From NCBI RefSeq assembly GCF_027887165.1, contig NC_077235.1:54068882-54132881 (forward strand): a DNA stretch of 64,000 bases, written 5' to 3'. This stretch comes from Monodelphis domestica. Lineage: Eukaryota > Chordata > Mammalia > Didelphimorphia > Didelphidae. The translations under genes and the position numbers were made by a program. Shown piece after piece: positions 43,779 through 53,204 of this stretch (positions are counted from its first letter, which is position 1; each line of letters opens with the position of its first letter). The notes beneath the pieces are model-generated. The model made no database searches, had not been told where the DNA came from, and saw nothing but the letters and a program-made list of their open reading frames with translations.

Positions 43779-44713
43779 TTAATTACCTTTTGATGATTCT
43801 CTTGAGTTCTGTGGTTGGACTTCAAATTTTCTGTTCAGGTCTGGTCTTTTATTTATGAATGCTTGGAACTCTTCTGTTGTGTTAAATGACCATACTTTCC
43901 CCTGTAAGAATATAGTCAGTTTTGATGGGTATTTTATTCTTGGCTGTAGACCTAGTTCCCTTGCTTTCCAGAATATCGTATTCCATGACTTTTGGTCCTT
44001 CAATGTGGATGCAGACAGATCCTGTGTTATCCTCACTGTGTTTTTGTGGTATCTGAATGGCTTCCTCTTGGCAGCTTGTAATACCTGTTCTTTCATCTGA
44101 TTGTTTTTGAATTTGGCTATAACATTTCTTGGTGTTGTCAGTTGGGGATTAAATACAGGGGGTGAACTGTGGATTCTTTCAATCTCCACTTTCCCCTCTT
44201 GTTCTAGGATCTCGGGACCATTTTTTCTGGATAATTTCCTGTAGTATTATGTCCAGGCTTTATCTTTTGTCGTGGTCTTCTGGTAGTCCAATTATTCTTT
44301 TAAATTGTCTCTTCTTGAACGATTTTCTAAATCGTCTGTTTTGTGAATGAGATGCTTCACATTTTCCTCAATTTTTTCATTCTTTTTGTTTTGTTTTATA
44401 GTGTCCTGCTGCCTTGTGAGGTCACTTGATTCTAGTTGTTTTACTCTGGTTCTTAAAGATTGGATTTCATCTCTGGCTTTTTGGTTGTCTTTTTCCTTCT
44501 GGTCTGATTTTCTTTGAAGATCATCTTTCATCCTCTTTACCTCGTCTTTCATCTCCTTTGCCTCATTTTCCAGCTGGATGATTTTGGCTTTCAGGACGCT
44601 ATTTTCTTGTTTTAGTTCAAGTGCCTCTGTTTCCAGATGACTTATCTTAATTTTTAAGTTCTTTTCCCAATTGTCTTCAGCCTCTCTTAGTTGTGTTTTG
44701 AGTTCTTCCACGG
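43779..44713 (-). pseudogene. L1 ORF1 remnant, antisense, N-terminus absent
   Basis: Reads MEELKTQLREAEDNWEKNL at 44711, through a coiled coil (44711-44340) and SRRDNL, with a frameshift near 44292. The C-terminal domain then reads TPRNVIAKFKNNQMKEQVL, RKPFRYHKNTVRITQDL and FLQGKVWSFNTTEEFQAFI, ending SRESSKGN at 43779. The coil lacks one KEMKDE repeat that the plus-strand copy has. Less decayed than its partner. Confidence 0.92.
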
Positions 44714-44743
44714 CTTCTATACCACCATCTTGGCCGGAAGTCC

Positions 44744-45054
44744 GCTGTGCTTAAATCAAATCTTCTAAAGTACAGTCTGAGTAGTTTTTGAGATTCACAC
44801 TTCTGAGTGGCATACATATGTTTAATTCTTAAATGCTTGTTACTCGGGCATACAGTATGTAGATTAGATGTAGCAATGTAGATTAGATGGGCCCTTAGTT
44901 TTGGGAGAAGTTGGCCTAGGTAAGACCTTGGTCCTGGCTCTACCTCTTACTCATTCTAGCATTAGTCCTCTGGTGATGGGTAGATTTCTGGTTGGTTTTG
45001 TTTTTTTCTGAGTGCCTTCCACAAATCTGGTCTTTTTTAAAAATTTGTCAATGG
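44744..45054. other. Unassigned interval
   Basis: Only oddity: the 14-mer ATGTAGATTAGATG occurs twice, at about 44868 and 44887, five bases apart. No other motif. Confidence 0.3.
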
Positions 45055-45360
45055 GCATTTGTAGTGCTCACTATATGCCAGGTAGCATTCTAAGAACTGA
45101 GAATGTAAATATAAGGAAATAGAAAGACAGTTCCTGCCTTCAAGAAGCTTGCATTCTTATGGGGAGAAGGCAATACCTAAAAGGAAACGGAGAATGGGGA
45201 AGGGAAGGTACTTGACTAGGGAGCATGATGGAGAAATCCAGAGTGTAGTCTGGTAAGAAATGAAGAAATGGATGGTCCCCTCCTTAATTAGAGGTTCTGG
45301 GAGGCAAGTATGAATTCCAGGAATGAAATGGTCCTCTAGGATTAAGAAGTCCCGAGGAGG
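45055..45360 (+). repeat. Ancient unclassified repeat
   Basis: CACTATATGCCAGGTAGCAT, AGACAGTTCCTGCCTTCAAG and AAGCTTGCATTCTTATGGGG: same family as 19.7 and 26.2 kb. Confidence 0.55.
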
Positions 45361-45879
45361 GCAGCCAGCTAAAAATTGAAGAGATGGCTCTCCTGGACAT
45401 CTTTGTAAAATGGAGCAAGACACACTTTAGTCCTCTTGAGTTAAAGAGCTGTGAAATTAAGGGCTGAACTAGGTGGCTTCCAGCTGTTGATGAAACATTC
45501 TATGATTTTCCCCTCTTCAATGCCTCTCTTTGGGGTCCAACCATACTTTGCCTCCTGGCTTAGAATTGTGGACCCAGTTTCTTCTGCTTTGACCACTGAC
45601 CCTGCATATCTCCTTAAGTGCTCCACACATGTTCCTGGTGCTGGGACGTCCCCTCACCATGTAAGTTAGCCTAAGTGTGCTGGGAGTACTTGATTGATAT
45701 AGACATGGCGGACCAACAACCAACTTCTTCCCAGCCTGTCTCTAATTCGTCGATCATACCCAGGTTGCTTAGTGGAAAAGTCCCCATCTGTGCTTTAGGA
45801 TTCCCAACTGCACCTGTGATACCATACCCTGATGAACCCCCAAATGGCCCTACTAACTGCCGTTCCCCTGATCATTTGC
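45361..45879. other. Mostly unassigned; MIR-like tail at the start
   Basis: 45425-45520 has a worn SINE tail (GAACTAGGTGGCTTCCAGCT). 45675-45884 has a 69-codon frame containing MADQQPTSSQPVSNSS, which I do not recognise; no splice or promoter context. Confidence 0.25.
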
Positions 45880-46360
45880 CCTGACCGCATCGTACAGGAA
45901 ATAAATTTAGTTCGAGCTGAAGGATATTGTTTTCTTCTGTTCCGAATCGAAAAATCCTTTGTCTCTCACAGCTAGCTGCTCAGTGAGGTAACTTTTTCTT
46001 AGCAGAACTCTCTCCCTGAGAGCACGGAAGAAATCTTTCCATGGGTGGGGGGACGAGGATTTTAATTTTGACCTCATCTCCGAGCACAACCTCCCCTGCA
46101 TCATGTGAATAGTAAATGTGCCTAGGGTGGGTATCGTGGGATGCCTGGAACATTAATGTCTGCTCTCTTAACTGGAGGCTAGGCCCTGGGAGGGTGACCT
46201 TTCACTTACAAATGAGCATTGCCATTTCTGCAAGCTCGCGGGGATAGCCGTGAACGCTTGTGTGCTGGGCTGATGTTTGCATATTGGAATCTATTACTGG
46301 TAGAGGCCCACAGGATGCAATGTGGGAAATGTAATTTGTCATGATTTTTTTCTCATTTCA
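45880..46360. other. Repeat-free block, candidate conserved non-coding element
   Basis: No repeat text. CpGs kept (TTCCGAATCGAAAAATC, GCTCGCGGGGATAGCCG). An octamer-like TTTGCATATTGG near 46279 and GAACATTAATGTC at 46149. Conservation untested. Confidence 0.3.
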
Positions 46361-46404
46361 GAGTCAGCATTCTCTTCCAGGGATTATTCTTCTTTAAGAG
46401 GTAG

Positions 46405-46640
46405 CCAAGAGGACAGGAAAGAATACTGACTGGCCTCGGAGTCAGGAAACCGAGTTCCAAGTCTTGTCTTGTTTGACCTTGAATATATCGATAATTTGAC
46501 CTCTCCAGGCCTCAGGTTCTCATTTGTAAAATGGGGGTAATAATATCCTCCTGACTTGCTTCACAGAGGACGCAGAAGAGGCAGATGAGATGTAGTTCCC
46601 CTTTTAGGGTCCCCACTGGCTTGCGTCCTGATGCATTTAC
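46405..46640 (+). repeat. MIR-type SINE
   Basis: TACTGACTGGCCTCGGAGTC, CCTCAGGTTCTCATTTGTAA and AATGGGGGTAATAATATCCT. Confidence 0.75.
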
Positions 46641-46679
46641 CTTTTAATAGATATTTATATAATTAGCATATTATAAATG

Positions 46680-46915
46680 CTAGGTGGCACAGTAGGGAGA
46701 TGGCCAGGCTGGGAGTCAGGAAGACTCGTCTTTCAGAGTTTAAATCTGGCCTCAGACACTGATTAGCTGGGTGACCTTGGGCAGATCATTTGCCTCAGTT
46801 TCCTCATCTATAAAATGAGCAGGAGATGGAAATGACAAACCAGTATCCTTGCCAAAAAAAACTCCAAATGGGGTCACAAAGAATCAGTCATGACTGAAAA
46901 TGACTGATCAACAAA
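46680..46915 (+). repeat. Mar-1 SINE (RTE/BovB-like 3' end)
   Basis: GCTAGGTGGCACAGTAGGGA head, TGGCCTCAGACACTGATTAG body, then CCAAATGGGGTCACAAAGAA and TCAGTCATGACTGAAAATG, the BovB/RTE-type end used for mobilisation. Confidence 0.92.
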
Positions 46916-47137
46916 TTAGCATTTATTGTCATAAGATAGTAAAAATAGAAGTAAAACCAAATATTCCCCTAAAACCTGTGCTGCATTTTCCCATAGGTAG
47001 ATCTATCAGTAGCAAGAAGGTTACCCGTTCAGGAAAGGTGGTGATTCTGGCCATGTACCTTTAGGTGCAAGAGCAGACAGGGAAAGTTGCAGGAAGCTGC
47101 AGCTGGGAGCCTTTCCCTTCCCTTCCTCAGCCCTAAC

Positions 47138-47290
47138 ATCATGGATTCAGAGATCAAGAGCTAGAAGAGATTTCAGAGACTCTTCACTTTACATATGGGG
47201 AAGCTGAGGCCCAGGGTGGCTGAATAACTTGCCTAAGGAAAAGTCAAAGTTGGGATTTGAATTTGGGATTCTTTTCATCAAATTATGGTA
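47138..47290 (-). repeat. MIR-related SINE, antisense
   Basis: CAAGAGCTAGAAGAGATTTC, GGGGAAGCTGAGGCCCAGGG and TTTGAATTTGGGATTC. Confidence 0.72.
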
Positions 47291-47431
47291 CTTCTTTTGG
47301 ATTTATTTTTCTAGATGATTTATTCTAGTCTAGTTTATAGGGGTATTGGGGGGCAGCAGGGGTACCTTGATGGAAGGAGGGCTATGGGGGCCCTGCTAAC
47401 ATAGGCTAGGATGAGAAGAAAAACTTATTTT

Positions 47432-47650
47432 TTATTTAAGGTTTGCACAGCCTGTCCATGTACATGATCACTTTGGAGTGCCCCAGACAAGCCTGTGAAG
47501 TAGGGGCTGTAGCTGTTATTATCTCCATATCACATTTGAGGAAACTGAGGTTTAGCAAGGTAAGGACTTACTTGTCCTTGATGACAGAGCTAGGGAGTGC
47601 TGGAGGCCCAGTTCAAAGCCAGGAACCACTGTACCATCTGTACCACAAAT
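47432..47650 (-). repeat. THER1/MIR CORE-SINE, antisense
   Basis: CCTGTGAAGTAGGGGCTGTA, ATCACATTTGAGGAAACTGA and CCAGTTCAAAGCCAGGAACC. Confidence 0.75.
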
Positions 47651-48184
47651 GATTCCCAAGAAGACAACTTGGATGAGGCAACCCCAAACCTAACACATGC
47701 CTGCCTGTGTCCAGGTACCTTGGTGCCAGGGACTTTATCACAGACGTGGGACCTGATATAGTTCAGAGGCCTACTTGTGGGTATGTTTTTTGACTCCTCT
47801 CAAGTGGACCTTCTTGATCTGCATAGATCACCTTGATGGGCTTTTGGCATGTAGCTGGATTCCTCTGAAGTGTCACCTAGCTGGATAGACATCCTTCTTT
47901 TCTCCAAGGTGGGAGTTATTTCCTGTCCTGGCAGGTCTGTCTCGTCTGTTCTCCCAGACATCCACCATTTGTCTGGCCTGGCCTGTCCCACTGCCTTAGT
48001 CCTGGTATTCCTTATAATGGGGGACGAGATTGTTACAAAGGGCTGGGGATGATAATGTGAATGGCCTGGCATTTACTCAGTGTTTTTGTCACAAGGACCC
48101 TGGATGGGTGGGATACAGTACCTAGAAGCCAGGACTCCTGGCACTCTGGTTTCATGGTTCTTTTTAAAAATTAAATTAAGGTAG
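47651..48184. other. Unassigned interval
   Basis: No repeat recognised to about 48140. Overlapping short frames on both strands (48072-47800 minus, 47870-48052 plus) have no identifiable product. Confidence 0.25.
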
Positions 48185-48372
48185 AAGCTAGGTGGCTCAG
48201 TGGATTGAGAGTCAGGCATAGAGATAGGAGGTCGTGGGTTCAAATGTGGCCTCAGACACTTCTAGCGTGTGACCCTGGGTGAGTCCCTTAACCCCCATTG
48301 CCTAGCCCTTACCATTTTGCCTTGGAACCAATACATAGTATTGATTCTAAGATGGAAGGTAAAGTTTAAAAA
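48185..48372 (+). repeat. SINE1, monomer
   Basis: GAAGCTAGGTGGCTCAGTGG head, TCGTGGGTTCAAATGTGGCC B-box region, GATTCTAAGATGGAAGGTAA tail. Single, not dimeric. Confidence 0.92.
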
Positions 48373-48394
48373 TAAAACTTTTAATTTAATTCTA

Positions 48395-49560
48395 TTGGTT
48401 TCATTTTGAATTCCAAGCTGTCTTCCTCCCTCCCTTCCCATCATCCACTAGAGGAGGCCACCATATGACAAAAGATATTTGTGTATCTACACACACACAG
48501 ACATACGTAAAACCATGTAGTACATATGAATCAGTCCTTTTTCTGTAGGTGGATGGACATTCAAAGTTACTCTTTGAACAATATTGCTGTTACTGCACAG
48601 AACTAGCACTCTCTTGGTTCTTCTCATTTCACTCTTTCTGATTTCCTGAAAGTTTTTTCATGTTTTTCTAAAATAAACTGCTTGTTGCTTTTACAGCACA
48701 GTAGTATTCTCTCACAATCATTGTACCATTTCTTACTTTTTCCTCAACCTATCTTAGTTGATTTTTAAAGTCCTTTTGAAGCTCTTCCAAGGGTTCTTTT
48801 TGGACTTATGACCATTTTACATTTTTCTTAGAAGCTTTACAAGTAGTTCTATGTGGGGTGGTTGACCTCTTAGATCTTCCAATGTTCTATGAACCAAAGC
48901 AGCTATGGTTGTTCCTCTAGTTCATGCTGTGAGTGGCCTCAGGTGCTCCTTTCTGCCCCTAAGCTGAAACCAAGTGAAGAGGCCTCCAGAAATGCTCTTA
49001 CTACCTGGGATCCTTCCAGTGATTGCAAAGGGCATCTCACCCCTCTGACTTAGAGTAGAAATTGGGGACTTGGCTCTTCCTGGGAGTGTCCACAGACTGC
49101 AAAGCCCTGCTGATTTGCTGCTACACTCACCGTGGGGTGCTCCTGCCATAGCAGGAGAGCCTCTGGTTAGGGGTGCCCTGTGCAGCAGAGGGCCCCTCCT
49201 TTTTTCAGCTGCCCAACCCACTACACTGTCTGTGGAGTGAAAGCTTCCTGAAACTGAGGCTGAACCCTTACAGCTACCCTCAAGGGCTTGTTGTTTGGGC
49301 TGAATCTTCCCCCGGGTGACTGTCCTTCAGTGAGAACAGACCCAGCATCCCAGTGGTGAGAGTTTCCCTAAAGTCCTCCCTACTTATCTCAGGCTGGACC
49401 ACTGCTTTATTCTTCCTAATAAGGATTTCTGCCACCTTTGAATTCCCTTTGAGGCATTATTTAAAAATATTTGTGGAGGAATTTGGGAGTTTCTTCCCAC
49501 AGTCCTCTGCCAGTCTCCTGGTCCTTAGTCTAGCATTCTCTGCAGTGTTCCATGTTGTCT
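48395..49560 (-). mobile_element. L1 with large internal deletion, antisense
   Basis: Left part 48395-48745 is antisense ORF2 C-terminal/3' end (CTTGGTTCTTCTCATTTCAC). From about 48745 it is antisense ORF1 coiled coil (GTCCTTTTGAAGCTCTTCCA) and then GC-richer 5' UTR to about 49560. The whole endonuclease/RT region is missing, a half-L1 layout. Confidence 0.6.
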
Positions 49561-49739
49561 TCCAAGGAATGTGAAAGGGAGTCCCAAAGGAGAGTCAGGC
49601 CCTTTCTCTCTAACAGTGGATATTCTCATCCTGTATGCCCTTTGACTAACTTCTTTATTGTGGATATTGGATGTGATTTGCTTCAGAATTTCACTTGTGG
49701 GTTTGTCTTACTCAGTATCCCTTATATTGATGTTAGTGA

Positions 49740-49945
49740 AGGGAAACATCACAAGGTTTGGGGAAAGAGTGCTGAATTTGTAAGGAAGAGTTTAAAATCC
49801 CAACTCTACTCATTTCCTTTCTGCGTGGCCTTGGGTAAATTATTCCTTCCTCTCAGCCTCAGTTTTCTCTTTCATAGAATGGGGATAATATGTGTATTAT
49901 CAGCCTTCATATGTTAGAAGTTTTGTAAAGCATGAAGTGCTAACA
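49740..49945 (+). repeat. MIR-type SINE
   Basis: GAGTGCTGAATTTGTAAGGA, GTGGCCTTGGGTAAATTATT and AGAATGGGGATAATATGTGT. Confidence 0.75.
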
Positions 49946-49984
49946 GCATGTTCTCTTACACTATCTGATACATTTGAGCATCCT

Positions 49985-50415
49985 AAGCTTCCTAAAGCTA
50001 TGATGGTTTAGAAGGTCATCTAATCTGACCTACTTCATTTTATAGAGGTGGGAAATAGGCCAAGGGAGGGGAAGACACTTGTCCAAGTTATGAATAGGAT
50101 CCTAGATCTAGGGCTGGAAGGGACCTCAGAAGTCATCTAGTCCAAACCCCTTATTTCATGGAAGGAGGGGGCAGGGACTGAAGTCTAGGTAGTAAAAGTG
50201 ATTTATGCAATGCCACACATGGTATCCCATACCTAGAGGAGGAAGGGCCCTCAGAAGCACTGTAGTCCAACCCCCTCATTTTACAGAGAAAGAAACTGAG
50301 TCCCAGGGAAGGGAAGGGACTTGCTCAAGATTATACGCTTAGTAAACATCAGACAGGATTTGAACCCAGGCCCCTTGATTCCAAATCCAGAAATCATTCA
50401 ATTGCCCCATTGGAA
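49985..50415 (-). repeat. MIR-related SINE with three tandem tail units, antisense
   Basis: Three successive antisense tails (49995-50100, 50102-50225, 50227 onward), each of the type 'GGAAGGGACCTCAGAAGTCA...CCAA.CCC.TATTT'. A tRNA-like head appears only after the third (TTTGAACCCAGGCCCCTTGA, about 50360). Same layout as 57425-57845. Confidence 0.75.
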
Positions 50416-50439
50416 GGAAATCTTGTACCCTATCTGGCT

Positions 50440-50620
50440 ACTTCCAACCTCTGTGGCTCTGGTCAAGCCACTTATTTCTGAGGTACAGTTTTATTATCTG
50501 TAAAAGGGGCACAGTGTTAATTTCACTATCTTCCCTCATGTGGTTTGGGTCCAATGAGACAGAAGCTTCAGTGTCAAAGCTAAATGGTTTTGTAAACTGT
50601 AGAACACCCAAGATTTGTGA
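50440..50620 (+). repeat. MIR-type SINE, 3' two-thirds
   Basis: GTGGCTCTGGTCAAGCCACT, TTATTATCTGTAAAAGGGGC and GCTAAATGGTTTTGTAAACT. Confidence 0.65.
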
Positions 50621-50689
50621 GACATTAGTCATAGACAAGTGAAGCTTTCTCTGAAATGGCAATTATAGTCAAAACGCTTGGTTCTTTGA

Positions 50690-51000
50690 ATCTATGGAGG
50701 GAATAGAAAAATGTCTGCACGCAGGTGTTGGTCCCGGAGGCATCAAAGGCAGATGTCTCGGTGCAGATATTGACTTCATATTTCAGTCTGCATACCGCTT
50801 TCTTGATTGGAAAGCAATGGGCTTACATCCACAGTGATTTGATAGAAATTGCAGACAACTTATTCATCCCAGGGAAAAAATATACCCCGGAATGGGGTTA
50901 TTCCTTTACTGATGAGAAATGAAGTCGGAGCCCATGCAAAGGTTCGGCTGTAGCTGGGCGACATGAGGGTGGTTATGGCTTGAAGGGTCCGCAGGTGAGT
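50690..51000 (+). other. Repeat-free block ending in a consensus 5' splice site
   Basis: An open frame (50725-50922, ending DEK then stop) is followed by CCGCAG|GTGAGTAAG at 50994/50995, an excellent donor. A weak acceptor (TGTCTGCACGCAG) precedes 50725. The frame closes 72 bases before the donor. I do not recognise the peptide (LIGKQWAYIHSDLIEIADN). Confidence 0.2.
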
Positions 51001-51059
51001 AAGAAAAGAGACAACCCCCTATTAGTGGTGATTCCTGGGCTAGTCTTGCTGAATTGAAT

Positions 51060-51200
51060 TGGAATACTCTCTGGATTCTGAGTCAGAAAATTTGGGTTCT
51101 ACTCCTCACTGAACAACCTGTGTGACTTTGGGCAAATTCGTTCACCTTTTTGGGTATCAGTTTCCCCATTTGTAGAATAAGGATGATCTCTTATGTATCT
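51060..51200 (+). repeat. MIR-type SINE
   Basis: CTCTGGATTCTGAGTCAGAA, TGTGACTTTGGGCAAATTCG and CAGTTTCCCCATTTGTAGAA. Confidence 0.75.
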
Positions 51201-51794
51201 GGCATGCTGAAGAATAAAATCAGATTCTGCATTTTTATCAGATTTGGTAAAAAATATTTCAAAGCGTATAATTAGTAGAGGTACACATTTGTCACAAATG
51301 GACTCTAGCACCTTCAGCGTTTCTAGCCTGACCTGTTTGGGCATCTCCATTTCCTGCAATATCAACCTTTCCTCTTTTCCCTTTGGGTAACTTCTCTCCG
51401 ATTTTTCTTGGGACCTTCTGTGGCTGGGGTTCCCACTGTGGAGGGTCAGGTTCGGCAGATAGCTATCTCCTCTGGTTCATGCTGAACTTTAGTCTTTCCT
51501 CTCATAGCCACTCCTTCAACTTTGCTCTTGTGTATGCTAGTGACAGTGGCAAGAGGACTTCATCCTATGATCCTATGTTGGAACTCTGGTCATCTGTGGT
51601 CTTGTAGGGATTCCTGCTGAAGTTTCCTTTTGACCAAGGGAAAGAAGCCAAGAGAAACAAGATGGCGGTGCCCACGTTTAGCCTGCTTAGGAGACTGGAC
51701 AATCTAGAAGGCCCCTTCCAGCTTTGAATCCTATGACTTGTCCTCCAAGTTCAATTAAATCCAAATTCAATCCCATTCAAGAAACATCGCTTAA
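51201..51794. other. Unassigned interval
   Basis: A SINE-like tail scrap (GGCCCCTTCCAGCTTTGAAT) is at 51709. The rest has no motif. Confidence 0.25.
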
Positions 51795-52045
51795 TGTCCT
51801 TGGGTGGGGGCTGCAAAAGGCAAATTTGGGTTTGACCTAAACAACACCTTCCTAACAATGAAAGCTATCCAAATGCTCTGTCTTGGGAGGTCTTACTTAC
51901 CCCGTCTCCTCCCCACGGATGTCTTCAAGCAGAGGCTGGGGGGCCATTTAGCAGGTTTGTTTTGTAGGGATTCATTTTGGAGTGTGGACTGAGTGAGATG
52001 CCTGCTGAGGTCCCTTCCATCTCTGAAACTCAGTCCAGACTCCAA
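51795..52045 (+). mobile_element. L3/CR1 LINE 3' end
   Basis: GGGTTTGACCTAAACAACAC, CTTCCTAACAATGAAAGCTA, GATGTCTTCAAGCAGAGGCT and GAGGTCCCTTCCATCTCTGA in L3 order. Confidence 0.85.
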
Positions 52046-52075
52046 AATGAATCCCTACAATAGAAACCTGCTAAA
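51947..52075. repeat. 47-base inverted repeat with 35-base loop
   Basis: Left arm 51947-51993 and right arm 52029-52075 are reverse complements with 3 mismatches. The left arm is inside the L3 tail; the right arm is an inverted copy of it placed after the L3 end. Confidence 0.95.
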
Positions 52076-52089
52076 GTCAGGGCCCCTTT

Positions 52090-52245
52090 CTTCTTTTGAC
52101 TGATTTTCATTGATATCTTTTGTTTTATAACCCCAATATTTCTCCCTGTATTCTCCTCTCTCTTCCCTGCCAGAGAGTCATCTCTCATTATAACGAATTT
52201 AAAGAGAAAGAAGAAAAGGAATTCAGCCAAACACTTACTCACAGA
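52090..52245 (-). mobile_element. LINE (L1/HAL1-like) 3' UTR scrap, antisense
   Basis: CTCATTATAACGAATTTAAA, GAGAAAGAAGAAAAGGAATT and CAGCCAAACACTTACTCACA resemble the type also seen at 58.8-59.0 kb. Confidence 0.4.
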
Positions 52246-53200
52246 CCAGCCTAAGTGGAAGGGAGGTGAAATGTGTGTGTGCATCTGTGCTTGGGCCTCA
52301 GGGTGCTTGGCTAGCGGTAGCAGCAGACCGGTTACCCACACCAGAGAAATAACAGCCATTTGGGAGATTTATGTAAGTGGAGGGAGACAAAGGGAAGGAG
52401 GACAGAGGCCTCCCCCTTCTGCTTCAGACCTAGAGTGTATCAGCACACCTCCGGGGGTTCCACTACAACTTTTGGTGCCTTTGAAGGCCGCCCCAGACTG
52501 AATAATGGCGATCCCGGAGTTAAGCGTTCAAGGCATGAAGGCTGACTTGTAGGGCCAATGGCTGCTCCTGAGTGTTAAGGGCCTTATTGTCCTTGTAATC
52601 TGCTTTTTTGCCAGTCAAGGTATATTGCAGGTGAAATACAAGGCCGGAGTAATTCAAATTCTTTGCTTGGTGGCATTCCGTAAACCTCGAAGCTGCTGTG
52701 CAGATATATCTTGAACCTTGGGAAATCCATCATTGCCGTAGAAAAGAGCAATGAAGGGCCTTACAAATCCTTTTTGGCCTTCTGGGTCCCAAAGCATCTT
52801 TTCCCCCATTCCTCTTCTCAGTATGTCTGCAGGCAGGGGGAGTGATGGTGAGCTCTCCCTTGGGATCTGTAGACTTAGTAGTGCTTGAGGGGGCGAAGCA
52901 GCTGCAGTTGGCTGCCAGGCCCCCGGCAAGGCAAGGGGGGAAAGGCAATAGAGTGCATAGGCTGGGCCCAGTTTGTGTGGACGGATCTGGAGGGACTGGG
53001 GCTGACTTGGCCCAGCACCAGACTGGCTGGTTCCTGCAGGCTGGGAGCAGGGAAGCCAAGCTGTCATTTGATGCAAAGGGCTGAAGCCTTGGGAGACAGG
53101 CCGAGTCCGACTGTTAGGGTTCAGTTCAGTTCGATTCAGTTCATTGTGTTTCATGTTTTGTCTCTTGCCTCAGGACTGACTTGCTGGTCTGAATGCAGAA
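52246..53200. other. Repeat-free GC-richer block
   Basis: About 950 bases with no repeat text apart from a TTCAGTTCAG-type run at 53120-53145. CpGs persist (GGCCGCCCCAG, GGCGATCCCGGAG). Overlapping frames on both strands up to 166 codons (53154 to 52654 minus; 52885-53382 plus) show no recognisable domain; mutual overlap in a GC-richer region explains them. Confidence 0.3.
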
Positions 53201-53204
53201 TCTC

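Larger units (their letters stand above)
42003..44743 (-). mobile_element. Second L1, antisense, 3'-truncated, with a 5'-end-to-ORF1 junction
   Basis: On the minus strand it starts at 44743 (GGACTTCCGGCCAAGATGGT), goes after only about 30 bases straight into the ORF1 coiled coil, then inter-ORF, then ORF2 to about codon 350, ending at 42003 against the plus-strand L1. About 835 bases of 5' UTR and the ORF1 N-terminus present in the other L1 are missing. No 3' end. The different 5' terminus shows that it is not simply an inverted copy of its neighbour. Confidence 0.93.

Noticed and set aside
44868-44900. Duplicated ATGTAGATTAGATG as a regulatory site pair
   Set aside because: A two-copy short repeat in AT-rich DNA with no other support.
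45675-45884. 69-codon frame starting near MADQQPTSSQPVSNSS
   Set aside because: Looks protein-like, but no homologue, promoter or splice context; too short to call.
49985-50415. CRISPR-like or satellite array (regular units)
   Set aside because: Only three diverged units, each a SINE tail; no spacers, and eukaryotic context.
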